Shown here one piece after another: positions 40,613 through 49,084 of a stretch of DNA of 64,000 nt. The stretch covers positions 1 to 64,000 of the forward strand of contig JAFUYT010000029.1 in assembly GCA_017470425.1 (NCBI GenBank), in the 5' to 3' direction. Below the pieces are notes generated by a model. The model was given only the letters and a program-made list of their open reading frames with translations. It made no database searches and had not been told where the DNA came from. Source of the stretch: Bacteroidaceae bacterium (GTDB taxonomy: Bacteria > Bacteroidota > Bacteroidia > Bacteroidales > Bacteroidaceae). Position 1 is the stretch's first letter, and every line of letters begins with the position of its first letter. A program made the position numbers and the translations under genes.

Positions 40613-42481
40613 ATGGCTGCTGTCAACCCTTTTCTGCAAGTAGATAACCTCACGTTCGCCGTGGGCGATAAAGTGCTGTTCCGTGATGTCAGCTTCGGCA
40701 TCGCCGAGGGGCAGCGTGTGGGGCTGATTGCACAGAATGGGGCAGGGAAGTCGTCGCTGCTGAAGCTCATCGCGGGCGAGGAGGAGCCGGAGAGCGGCAG
40801 TGTCACCTTCCGTCGCGACCTGCGCGTGGCTTACCTCGAACAGACGCCCGTCTATCCACAGGAGATGACGGTCATGGAGGCTTGTCTCTGGCAGTGCCGC
40901 GAGGAGCCGCGACGCATCCAGGAGTACCTGACAAAGCTCCACATCACCGACCACGACCAGCCCATCAGCCACCTCTCCGGTGGACAGCTGAAGCGCGTGG
41001 CGCTGGCCAACGTGCTGTGCCGCGAGCCGGATATGCTCATCCTGGACGAGCCCACGAACCATCTGGACCTGACGATGATCGAGTGGCTGGAGACCTATCT
41101 ATCGCGGTCGAGCATGACGCTCCTCATGGTCACCCACGACCGCTACTTCCTCGACCGCGTCTGCAACCTCATCCTGGAACTCGACAACCAGACGCTTTAC
41201 ACCTATCGCGGCAACTACGCCTACTATCTGGAGAAGCGCCAGGAGCGCATCGACGTGACCAATGCCGCCATCGCGCGCGCGAATAATTTATATAGGAGTG
41301 AACTGGAGTGGATGCGGCGTATGCCACAGGCGCGCGGTCACAAGGCGCGCTACCGCGAGGAAGCCTTTGAGGATCTGGAACGGCGCGCCAAGCAGCGCGT
41401 CGAGGAGAAAGCCGTCTCGCTGCAGGTGAACAGCACCTATATCGGCTCGAAGATCTTCGAGGCGCAGTACGTCTCCAAGACATTCCCGCCGCGACCCGAG
41501 GAGCCCGCCTCCGTGGAGCGCGTTATCCTGAAGGACTTCTACTACAACTTCTCGCGCTACGAGAAGATGGGCATCGTGGGCGCCAACGGCACCGGCAAGA
41601 GTACCTTCATCAAGATGCTCCTCGGGCTTGTGTCGCCGGACAGCGGGCGCTTCGTCGTCGGTGAGACTGTCCGCTTCGGTTATTTCTCGCAGGAAGGGAT
41701 GCAGTTCAACCAGGAGATGAAGGTCATCGATGCCGTGCGGCAGGTGGCGGAGTACGTAGATCTCGGCGGTGGTCGCCATCTCACGGCCATGCAGTTCCTG
41801 CAGCACTTCCTCTTCACGCCCCTCCAGCAGCAGAACTACATCTACAAGCTCTCCGGCGGCGAGCGTCGCCGCCTGTACCTGTGCACCGTGCTGATGCAGA
41901 ACCCCAACTTCCTCATCCTCGACGAGCCTACCAACGACCTCGACATCGTGACCCTCAACATCCTCGAGGACTATCTGAAGAACTTCCGCGGCTGCGTCAT
42001 CGTCGTCAGTCACGACCGCTACTTCATGGACAAGGTGGTCGATCACCTCCTCGTCTTCCAGGGTGACGGTGTCGTAAAGGACTTTCCGGGGAATTATACG
42101 CAGTATAAGGAATGGGAACGGACTCTCCCCCCGCCCTCCCTTTTAGGGCGGGAGCAGAATCCGTCAAGAAATAGAGGCAAAGAGAAAATCCCAAGTAATG
42201 ATAGCCGCTCTGGTCAGGTAACCGCTCCCTCCCTTATAGGGAGGGCGGGGGGAGAGTCTTCTCCTCGCCGTCTCACCTTCAAAGAGCGCAAGGAGACGGA
42301 AGCCTTGGAGACCGATATTGCTGCCCTTGAGGCAGAGAAGAAGTCGCTGGAGACGGCTCTCTGCAGCGGCACCCTCTCCGTGGCTGAGCTCACCGAGAAG
42401 AGCAAGCGCCTCCCGCTGCTCCAGGAAGAGCTCGATGAGAAAGAGATGCGCTGGTTGGAGCTGTCGGAGATAGGAGGGTAG
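40613..42481 (+). CDS. ABC-F family ATP-binding cassette protein
   Basis: Soluble protein with two ABC ATPase domains and no membrane part, of the kind that acts on the ribosome (Uup/EttA-like). The start at 40613 (MAAVNPFLQVDNLTFAVGD) gives 622 residues. Domain 1: Walker A GQNGAGKSS-like AQNGAGKSS, signature LSGGQLKR, LDEPTNHLD. Linker with RARGHKARYREE. Domain 2: ANGTGKST, LSGGERRR, LDEPTNDLD. Residues about 503-549 are a 46-codon inserted palindrome element (TLPPPSLLGREQ ... APSLIGRAGGESS) between domain 2 and the C-terminal coiled coil (ALETDIAALEAEKKSLETAL). A TACTTTCG box at 40554-40561 may be its -7 element. Confidence 0.93.
   Translation: MAAVNPFLQVDNLTFAVGDKVLFRDVSFGIAEGQRVGLIAQNGAGKSSLLKLIAGEEEPESGSVTFRRDLRVAYLEQTPVYPQEMTVMEACLWQCREEPRRIQEYLTKLHITDHDQPISHLSGGQLKRVALANVLCREPDMLILDEPTNHLDLTMIEWLETYLSRSSMTLLMVTHDRYFLDRVCNLILELDNQTLYTYRGNYAYYLEKRQERIDVTNAAIARANNLYRSELEWMRRMPQARGHKARYREEAFEDLERRAKQRVEEKAVSLQVNSTYIGSKIFEAQYVSKTFPPRPEEPASVERVILKDFYYNFSRYEKMGIVGANGTGKSTFIKMLLGLVSPDSGRFVVGETVRFGYFSQEGMQFNQEMKVIDAVRQVAEYVDLGGGRHLTAMQFLQHFLFTPLQQQNYIYKLSGGERRRLYLCTVLMQNPNFLILDEPTNDLDIVTLNILEDYLKNFRGCVIVVSHDRYFMDKVVDHLLVFQGDGVVKDFPGNYTQYKEWERTLPPPSLLGREQNPSRNRGKEKIPSNDSRSGQVTAPSLIGRAGGESSPRRLTFKERKETEALETDIAALEAEKKSLETALCSGTLSVAELTEKSKRLPLLQEELDEKEMRWLELSEIGG
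42121..42258. mobile_element. 138-bp inverted-repeat element in frame inside the ABC-F gene
   Basis: Arms 42121-42155 and 42224-42258 (35 bp, 32 identical when one is reversed) begin GACTCTCCCCCC. Each arm is itself palindromic (CCCTCCCTATAAGGGAGGG type). The 68-bp interior is more AT-rich. The total length is a multiple of three and no stop is present. It resembles a short non-autonomous transposable element or a REPIN doublet. Confidence 0.7.
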
Positions 42482-42501
42482 TGCGCCTTTTTATGTTTCA
42501 T

Positions 42502-42535
42502 AACATATTTTGTAAAAATGTTCTCAAAATATGTT
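42502..42535. promoter_or_regulatory. 11-bp inverted repeat upstream of the FAS1-SusCD promoter
   Basis: AACATATTTTG (42502-42512) and CAAAATATGTT (42525-42535) form a perfect inverted repeat with 12 bp between. The right arm occupies the -33 region of the promoter whose -7 box is at 42557-42564. It suits a dimeric regulator; it could also be a weak terminator for the ABC-F gene. Confidence 0.5.
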
Positions 42536-42556
42536 CGCGTGTATTGGGATTTATTG

Positions 42557-42564
42557 TACCTTTG
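42557..42564 (+). promoter_or_regulatory. Promoter -7 box of the FAS1-SusCD operon
   Basis: TACCTTTG, with TTCG instead of TTTG 20 nt upstream (42534-42537). A weak -33 box together with the inverted repeat suggests activation by a regulator. The leader of about 95 nt to the start at 42666 holds two small hairpins (TCGGA/TCCGA and GTGCC/GGCAC). Confidence 0.65.
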
Positions 42565-42665
42565 ACACCAATACATCGGAAATCATCCGAATTCACTAAC
42601 TGACAAGAGTGCCGAGCGGGCACGATAACCAAAAGGAAATCAAGTAAATCAACATTTAATAACTG

Positions 42666-45647
42666 ATGGAAAACAGTATTCTCAAACGAAGACTCGCCAA
42701 AGGCGCGAGTTGCACGTTTGCTGCTCTTCTGCTACTCGGTGGCACGATGGGCGTTTCGTCGTGTAAGGACGAACTGCTCACCGGTATGCCGGAGTGGTTA
42801 GGTAGCAGCATTTATGAAGAGCTGGAGGAACGAGGTCAGTTCACGCAGACCCTGGCGCTGATCAATGACCCCGACCTCGCAGATGCTCATTATCCAGAGC
42901 TGCTGCGCCTGACGGGTAGTATGACGATCTTCGTGGCCGATGATGCCGCGTGGGGTCGCTACCTCTCCAAGCGCGGACTCTCATCGGTGTCGCAGCTGAG
43001 CAAGGCCGAGAAGCGTACGCTCCTGAAAGCCGCCATGATCAACAGCGCCTATCTGATTGAGCTGTTGGACGATGAGGCCAGCACGACGACCGATCCCTCC
43101 AACGGTGCCTCGATGCGCCGCGCATCACGTATGGAGCTCGACGACTCCATCCCCGTGCTTTATGCAGCCGACTATCCCGCCATCAACCCGGCACGCGTTA
43201 CCGAGGACGGTGTCCAGATTGACTACTGGGCCGATGTCCGTGAGAAGCCGTCCATCAAGCTCTACCAGGATGCTACGGTGCGCCCGATGGTGCATTTCCT
43301 GCCGCAGTACATGTCGCAGAATGCCATCTCCGACGATGACCTCAGCCGCCTCACAAACGGTGCCTCCAGTTCCACCGAGCGCAGCTACATCAACGGCTGT
43401 GCCATATCGCTGAACGACGGCCAATGGTCGAAGGATGCCGGCAAGACCTATCTCCAGGACATCACCTGTCAGAACGGTTACATCCACATCCTCGACGAGG
43501 TGCCGGAGCCCCTGCCCAACATGGCTGAGATCATCAACTCAAAGCCCCAGTTCAGCACGTTTGCCAAGTTGCTGGAGCGCTTCAGCTATCCCGCTCTGTA
43601 CAACATCCTCACCAATGAGGACGGTACGCGTGATACCTTCTACCAGAAGCGCTACTTCAATGCCTCTCTGAACCACGGCCTGGAGAAATACACCCCCGAA
43701 GGCGGCGTAGAGACGACCGTCTCCTATCGCTTAGGTCCCACAGGTTCCAGCGGCGGCTTCGACCCCGGATGGAATATGTACCAGCTCTATACTGGCGATG
43801 GTCATGTCTCAATGGCCAATGACGGTGCGGCGATGTTCGTGCCCACCAACGAGCTGATGCAGCATTATCTCCACAATGACGGTTCCGTCATCGGTGCCAA
43901 GTACGACTACGACTGGGAGAAGGTGCCCGACAACCTCGTGGTTCCTTTCCTCTACAACTGTATGCAGTCCAGCTTCCGCAGCACGGTGCCGAGCAAGTTC
44001 TCCTCTGTTAAGAACACCGCTGCCGACGACATGGGTCTGACGGCCGCCGACGTAGATAGCTGTTTCCTCGCCTGCAATGGTGCTGTCTATGAGTTGACCA
44101 GCGTCTTTGCAGCTCCCGACCATCAGTCCGTCAGCTTCCCGGCTCTCCTCTTCGCCGATGAAACCGACGAGGCCAAGAAAATGACCATCTCCAACCGCAT
44201 CATCACCTACTCACCGCCGATGTATGTTAGCGGCACGACGACTGAGCATGAGTATCATAAGGCATGGAAGCTGAATGAGTTCCAGGCTTACCTCAGCTCC
44301 ATGAGCAGCACCTACAGCTTCCTGCTCGGTGTCGATCAGGCATTTGCATACTACGTTGATCCGTATTCTTACGTGGAGAACCGTCCTGCTGCATTTATCT
44401 TCTATATCGATGCGCGCAGCCAGTTGCCACTTCGTGCCTATGCCTATTATCTGGACGATGAAGGTAATATCACGACTACACGTGCCACGACTCCCGACCT
44501 GCGCACCATCGCCAACCGCCTCTACGATGTGATGGATAACAGCATCGTCGTCCACGGCCAGCGTCCCTCTCAGGCGATGCACCCCGGACAGACCGTCTAT
44601 CAGACCAAGGCAGGCGGTCCCATTATCGCGGAATTCTCTGGTAACACCGTCACGGGTCTTGCCGGTTCCGGCCAGTACGAGCGTGGTGAGTTCATCAGTG
44701 TTTCTCCGGAACTGACTTTCGACATGACGGAGAAAGGTAATGGTGTCACCTACGTTCTGAACGCGCTGCCCCAGAGCACCCTCACCGCTCCCTATCAGCT
44801 GATGACCGACATCGAGGGTCATCCCGAGTACGAACAGTTCGCGCGTCTGCTCTCCGAAGCCTCCTTCGTTGAAGCTACCAATAGCCTCGACGGCCATCCC
44901 ACGATCGGCAACCCCATCAGCCTCTTCGGTAACTACCACTACACGGTCTATATCCCCAAGAACTCTGAGATCGAGACCCTCGTGTCAGCCGGTAAGCTGC
45001 CCACGAGCGACCAGCTCAAGGAATGGACGACCTTCGTCGAAGCCCTCGACAACTACACCCTGACGGAGCTTCCCCTCATTACCGATCCCGACGCACAGGA
45101 TGCGCGTAAGGCGGAGATTGATGCTCTCGCCGAGGAAGCCGATGCCCGAGTTCAGGAGTTGCAGGATGTCATCGACAACTTCCTCCGCTTCCACTTCCAG
45201 GACTGCTCCCTCTACATTGGCGGTGCCGACACGACCGGCGTCTTTGAGACTTCCGCCATCGACCTGGAACTTAACCGCTTCCGCCGCGTCAACGTCACGC
45301 TCACCAACAGCAACTTCCAGCTGCAGGTGCCTGGCACCGGCATCACGGCTCACGTCATCAACGACGGCGTACATAGCAACCAGATGTCCCGCCAGTATCT
45401 CTTCGGTTCCAGTGAAAGCACCCGTGACATCTTCAGCTCCTCCTACGTAGTGACCCACCTTATCGATAAGGCTCTCATCTATTCCGACAGCCAGTTCCTG
45501 CGCAGTGACTTCCCCGCGCCCGTCTATCCCGACTGGCTTCCCGTGCCCAGCGATGATCCCGATCCCACGCCTGATCCGGATCCCTCATCCGTGAAGGTGA
45601 AGCGGACTCTCCAGAAAGTATTAACCCATAAGCAGACGAGAAGATGA
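42666..45647 (+). CDS. FAS1 (fasciclin) domain lipoprotein A
   Basis: A 993-residue surface lipoprotein. Lipobox VSSC with the cysteine near residue 33 (GTMGVSSCKDELLTG). At least three FAS1-like units can be seen: about 45-150 (TLALINDPD...MTIFVADDAAWGRYLSKRGLSS), about 290-480 (FSTFAKLLERFSYPALYNIL...AMFVPTNELMQHYL) and about 720-960 (EYEQFARLLSEASF...YTVYIPKNSEIETLV...HLIDKALIYSD). The C-terminus is acidic and proline-rich (DDPDPTPDPDPSS). FAS1 domains usually mediate adhesion or ligand binding; the ligand is unknown. Its stop codon overlaps the next SusC gene (ATGA), so it is translationally coupled to the transporter. Confidence 0.85.
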   Translation: MENSILKRRLAKGASCTFAALLLLGGTMGVSSCKDELLTGMPEWLGSSIYEELEERGQFTQTLALINDPDLADAHYPELLRLTGSMTIFVADDAAWGRYLSKRGLSSVSQLSKAEKRTLLKAAMINSAYLIELLDDEASTTTDPSNGASMRRASRMELDDSIPVLYAADYPAINPARVTEDGVQIDYWADVREKPSIKLYQDATVRPMVHFLPQYMSQNAISDDDLSRLTNGASSSTERSYINGCAISLNDGQWSKDAGKTYLQDITCQNGYIHILDEVPEPLPNMAEIINSKPQFSTFAKLLERFSYPALYNILTNEDGTRDTFYQKRYFNASLNHGLEKYTPEGGVETTVSYRLGPTGSSGGFDPGWNMYQLYTGDGHVSMANDGAAMFVPTNELMQHYLHNDGSVIGAKYDYDWEKVPDNLVVPFLYNCMQSSFRSTVPSKFSSVKNTAADDMGLTAADVDSCFLACNGAVYELTSVFAAPDHQSVSFPALLFADETDEAKKMTISNRIITYSPPMYVSGTTTEHEYHKAWKLNEFQAYLSSMSSTYSFLLGVDQAFAYYVDPYSYVENRPAAFIFYIDARSQLPLRAYAYYLDDEGNITTTRATTPDLRTIANRLYDVMDNSIVVHGQRPSQAMHPGQTVYQTKAGGPIIAEFSGNTVTGLAGSGQYERGEFISVSPELTFDMTEKGNGVTYVLNALPQSTLTAPYQLMTDIEGHPEYEQFARLLSEASFVEATNSLDGHPTIGNPISLFGNYHYTVYIPKNSEIETLVSAGKLPTSDQLKEWTTFVEALDNYTLTELPLITDPDAQDARKAEIDALAEEADARVQELQDVIDNFLRFHFQDCSLYIGGADTTGVFETSAIDLELNRFRRVNVTLTNSNFQLQVPGTGITAHVINDGVHSNQMSRQYLFGSSESTRDIFSSSYVVTHLIDKALIYSDSQFLRSDFPAPVYPDWLPVPSDDPDPTPDPDPSSVKVKRTLQKVLTHKQTRR

Positions 45648-48600
45648 AAGCACTGAGAATATACATGACAATGGCCGCGCTGGTGATGACCGCGACGGTC
45701 ATGGCACAGATTACCCGCATCAGCGGTACCGTCAGTGACGACTTCGACGTGCTGCCGGGTGTGAACGTCGTGGAGATCGATGCCTCCAACCGTATGGTCA
45801 ACGCGACGGTCACAGATATGAATGGTAACTTCGTGCTCCCCATCAAGAGCCAGAAGAACAAGGTGAAGTTCAGCTATATGGGCTTCAAGCCTCAAGTCCT
45901 GCCCATCAACAAGACCGTCTTCAAGATCAAGCTGGAAGAGAACGCCAAGCAGATGGAGACCGTCAACGTCGTGGCCAAGAAGAAACTGAAGACCTCCGGT
46001 CTGGCCATCCCCGAGCGCGAGGTCAGCTTCTCCGCACAGAGCATCTCCGCCAAGGAGTTCGAAGGCCTCGGCATCACCTCCGTGGATGAAGCCCTCCAAG
46101 GTCGTATCGCCGGTCTTGATATCGTGGCCAACAGCGGTGACCTCGGTGCGGGTACGAGTATGCGCCTGCGCGGTGCCTCCACTGTCTCCACCCTCACCAG
46201 CAATGAGCCCCTCATCGTCGTGAACGGCAACGTCTGGAACGTCGATATGAGCGACTTCGACACCGCCACCGCCAACGATGAGAAGTTTGCACAGCTCCTC
46301 AACGTCAACACCGAGGATATCGAGGACATCAAGGTGCTGAAGGATGCTGCTGCCACTGCTATCTGGGGTTCCCAGGGCGCCAACGGTGTCATCGAGATTA
46401 CCACCAAGCGTGGTCACCGCGGCGCGCCGCAGGTGAGCTACTCCGTGAAGCTGACGATGACGCACCAGCCAAAGGGTATGGAACTTCTTACGGGTGACCA
46501 ATATACGATGCTCCTGAAGGAAGCTTACTTCAACCCGATGCAGCAGACGCTCATTTCCAAGATTCCCGAGCTTAACTACGTAGAGAGTGACTCCGAGTAC
46601 CTGATGTTCAACAAGAACACCGACTGGGTGGATCTCGTGCAGCAGAACGGTCTCCGCCAGAACCACTACGTCAGCATCTCCGGTGGTGATGAGAAGACCC
46701 TCTTCCGCATCTCCGGTGGTTACGACCACGAGACAGGTACCATCATCAAGCAGAAGCTCAACCGCCTCTCCACCCGCATGGCCCTCGACTACTACGTCAA
46801 CGACCGCATCAAGATCATGTCCAACTTCGCGCTGACCTACACGAAGAACAACCGTAACTACGACGGTCTCCTCGGTATCGCCCGCACGAAGATGCCGAAC
46901 CTCTCGCCCTGGCGCTACGACCGCGATGCCGACGGCAACGAATACAACACCGGCGAGTACTACATCGTTCCGCAGTACGCCTTCACGAATCACGGCGATT
47001 CGGAGATTGCCGGTGGCACGAATCCTTTCTCGAACCGCTTCAACGACCAGCGCAACTCCCACAACCCGCTCGCTTCTGCTGATAAGGCCGTCAATGACCA
47101 AACGACCTACGACATCACGCCGGAGCTGGAACTGGAGTACAAGCTCTTGGGTCTCGACGACAACTCCACGCAGCTGCGCTACAACGGCCGCGTCGTCATG
47201 AACGTCTATAACGACTACACCGACCAGAGCTTCCCGCGCTCGCTCGTCAGCACACCTTATTATGATAATGGTTCTGCCTACAGCTTCAGCCGCAAGAACC
47301 TGGCCTTCACGACCACCCACACGCTGACCTTCCAGCCGAAGTTCAAGAACGAGGACCACACGCTCCTCGCCCTCGGCCGCTTCCAGCTTGTCAGCGGCAG
47401 CTCCAGCAGCCAGAGCACCAATGCCTACCGTCTGCCGACCTCTCTGGAGACCGTCTCCTCCGGTGCCTATCCCAGTGGTATGGGCAGCGGCTTCAATGAG
47501 TGGCGTTCGCTCTACTACACCTTCTCCTCGCACTACGCCTACAAGGGTCGCTATATGCTGGCCTTCTCAATGCGTCTCGATGCTACGACCAAGTTCGGCG
47601 AGAACAGTCGCTGGGGTTGGTTCCCCGCCGTCTCTGGACGTTGGAACATCATCGACGAGCCCTGGATGAAGGTGATGCGCGACAAGGTGAAGATGACCAT
47701 GTTCAGTGTCCGTCCCGGTTGGGGATGGGTCGGAAACCCGCCCACTGCGGACTACCTCTACATGAACAGCTTCTCGCTCGGCGCACCCTATCTCGGCACC
47801 TACGCCATGAACCCCAACGGCCTGAAGCTTACCGAGCTCCGCTGGGAGAACAAGTACACGTTCAACATCGGCTTCGACCTCGGCTTCTTCGAGGACCGTC
47901 TGAAGTTCGTGCTCGAACTCTACCACCAGACCACCAAGGATATGCTCATGGCCAATGCAGGCATCCCGAGCTCCAATGGTTGGGGCAGTCTGCGCTATCA
48001 GAACGTGGGCGATATGCTCAACAAGGGTTGGGAGTTCCAGATCCTGGGTGAGCGCCTGCTCAAGAAAGGGAAGTTCTATGCCGATGTCAACGTGAACTTT
48101 GCCAACAACCGCAACGTCATCACCAAGATGGATCCCCTCATCCTCGAAGGTCTCAACATCGACTGGGAAGAGAAGAACCGCAGCGTCCTGCAGCGTGTGC
48201 AGGTAGATAACCCCTTCGGTGCCATCTATGGCTTCCGCAGCAAGGGCGTCTATCAGTACTCCTTCAACACCGCTCAGGATATCACCCGCGGCAAGATGCC
48301 GCAGGCACTGAAGAACCAGGGCTTCACCAACCTCCAGGAGTGCCTTGATGCTGGTATCACCTTCCCCGTGGCGGTGAATGAGAACGGTCAGTATGTCCGC
48401 GATGCTGAAGGCAATCCCATCCAGCAGCGCTTCGCCTACAAGGACGGCAACCGTCAGGGCTACGGCTTCAAAGGCGGCGATGCCATCTACGAGGATGTCA
48501 ACCACGATGGTAACATCAACCAGCTCGACATCGTCTATCTGGGTAACTCCCTGCCCAAGCTCACCGGCGGTTTCGGCTTCAAGCTCCACTATGAGCGCCT

Positions 48601-49057
48601 GACCCTGAACGCCCAGTTCAATTACCGTATCGATTACGACATCCTGAACATGGCCCGTTTAGACATGGAAGCCATGACCAGCAACGACAACCAGAGTCAG
48701 GCCGTCAACTATCGTTGGCGTAAGGAAGGCGATGTCACCACCATCCCGCGTGCCCTCAACGGCGGTGCCGAGAACTCGACGAACTACAACACCCTCGTCA
48801 GCGACCGCTTCGTGGAGGACGGCTCCTTCCTGCGTCTGAACTACCTGCAGCTCAGCTACAGCCTCGACCCGAAGCTTTTGAAGAAGTGGCATATCAAACA
48901 GCTCAACGTCTATGCCAGTGCCAACAACCTCTTCTGCCTGACGAAATATACGGGTGTGGATCCCGAAATCGGCTACGGCGGCTATGGCGTGACCACCGAT
49001 ACCAACAAGACTCCGCGTTCGAAGTCCTACACCGTAGGTCTCACCATTGGTTTCTAA
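45644..49057 (+). CDS. SusC/RagA family TonB-dependent outer-membrane transporter 1
   Basis: A 1137-residue TonB-linked outer-membrane transporter. Signal peptide MKALRIYMTMAALVMTATVMAQ; CarboxypepD_reg-like domain (about 26-100: ISGTVSDDFDVLPGVNVVEID...SYMGFKPQ); plug domain (about 125-260: VDEALQGRIAGLDIV, RLRGASTVS, EDIEDIKVLKDAAATAIWGSQGANGVIEITTKRG); and a 22-strand-type barrel ending SYTVGLTIGF. It should import a substrate captured by the SusD lipoprotein encoded 27 bp downstream. No substrate can be inferred from sequence; nearby genes contain no glycan enzymes. Confidence 0.95.
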   Translation: MKALRIYMTMAALVMTATVMAQITRISGTVSDDFDVLPGVNVVEIDASNRMVNATVTDMNGNFVLPIKSQKNKVKFSYMGFKPQVLPINKTVFKIKLEENAKQMETVNVVAKKKLKTSGLAIPEREVSFSAQSISAKEFEGLGITSVDEALQGRIAGLDIVANSGDLGAGTSMRLRGASTVSTLTSNEPLIVVNGNVWNVDMSDFDTATANDEKFAQLLNVNTEDIEDIKVLKDAAATAIWGSQGANGVIEITTKRGHRGAPQVSYSVKLTMTHQPKGMELLTGDQYTMLLKEAYFNPMQQTLISKIPELNYVESDSEYLMFNKNTDWVDLVQQNGLRQNHYVSISGGDEKTLFRISGGYDHETGTIIKQKLNRLSTRMALDYYVNDRIKIMSNFALTYTKNNRNYDGLLGIARTKMPNLSPWRYDRDADGNEYNTGEYYIVPQYAFTNHGDSEIAGGTNPFSNRFNDQRNSHNPLASADKAVNDQTTYDITPELELEYKLLGLDDNSTQLRYNGRVVMNVYNDYTDQSFPRSLVSTPYYDNGSAYSFSRKNLAFTTTHTLTFQPKFKNEDHTLLALGRFQLVSGSSSSQSTNAYRLPTSLETVSSGAYPSGMGSGFNEWRSLYYTFSSHYAYKGRYMLAFSMRLDATTKFGENSRWGWFPAVSGRWNIIDEPWMKVMRDKVKMTMFSVRPGWGWVGNPPTADYLYMNSFSLGAPYLGTYAMNPNGLKLTELRWENKYTFNIGFDLGFFEDRLKFVLELYHQTTKDMLMANAGIPSSNGWGSLRYQNVGDMLNKGWEFQILGERLLKKGKFYADVNVNFANNRNVITKMDPLILEGLNIDWEEKNRSVLQRVQVDNPFGAIYGFRSKGVYQYSFNTAQDITRGKMPQALKNQGFTNLQECLDAGITFPVAVNENGQYVRDAEGNPIQQRFAYKDGNRQGYGFKGGDAIYEDVNHDGNINQLDIVYLGNSLPKLTGGFGFKLHYERLTLNAQFNYRIDYDILNMARLDMEAMTSNDNQSQAVNYRWRKEGDVTTIPRALNGGAENSTNYNTLVSDRFVEDGSFLRLNYLQLSYSLDPKLLKKWHIKQLNVYASANNLFCLTKYTGVDPEIGYGGYGVTTDTNKTPRSKSYTVGLTIGF

Positions 49058-49084
49058 TCCCTCATCCTAAAGTAACAACGAATT

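Noticed and set aside
45524-47533. Minus-strand frame of about 670 codons opposite SusC 1
   Set aside because: A shadow of the SusC gene: no signal or known domain, and composition mirrors the sense codons. The same applies to 30604-32160 and 55051-56766.
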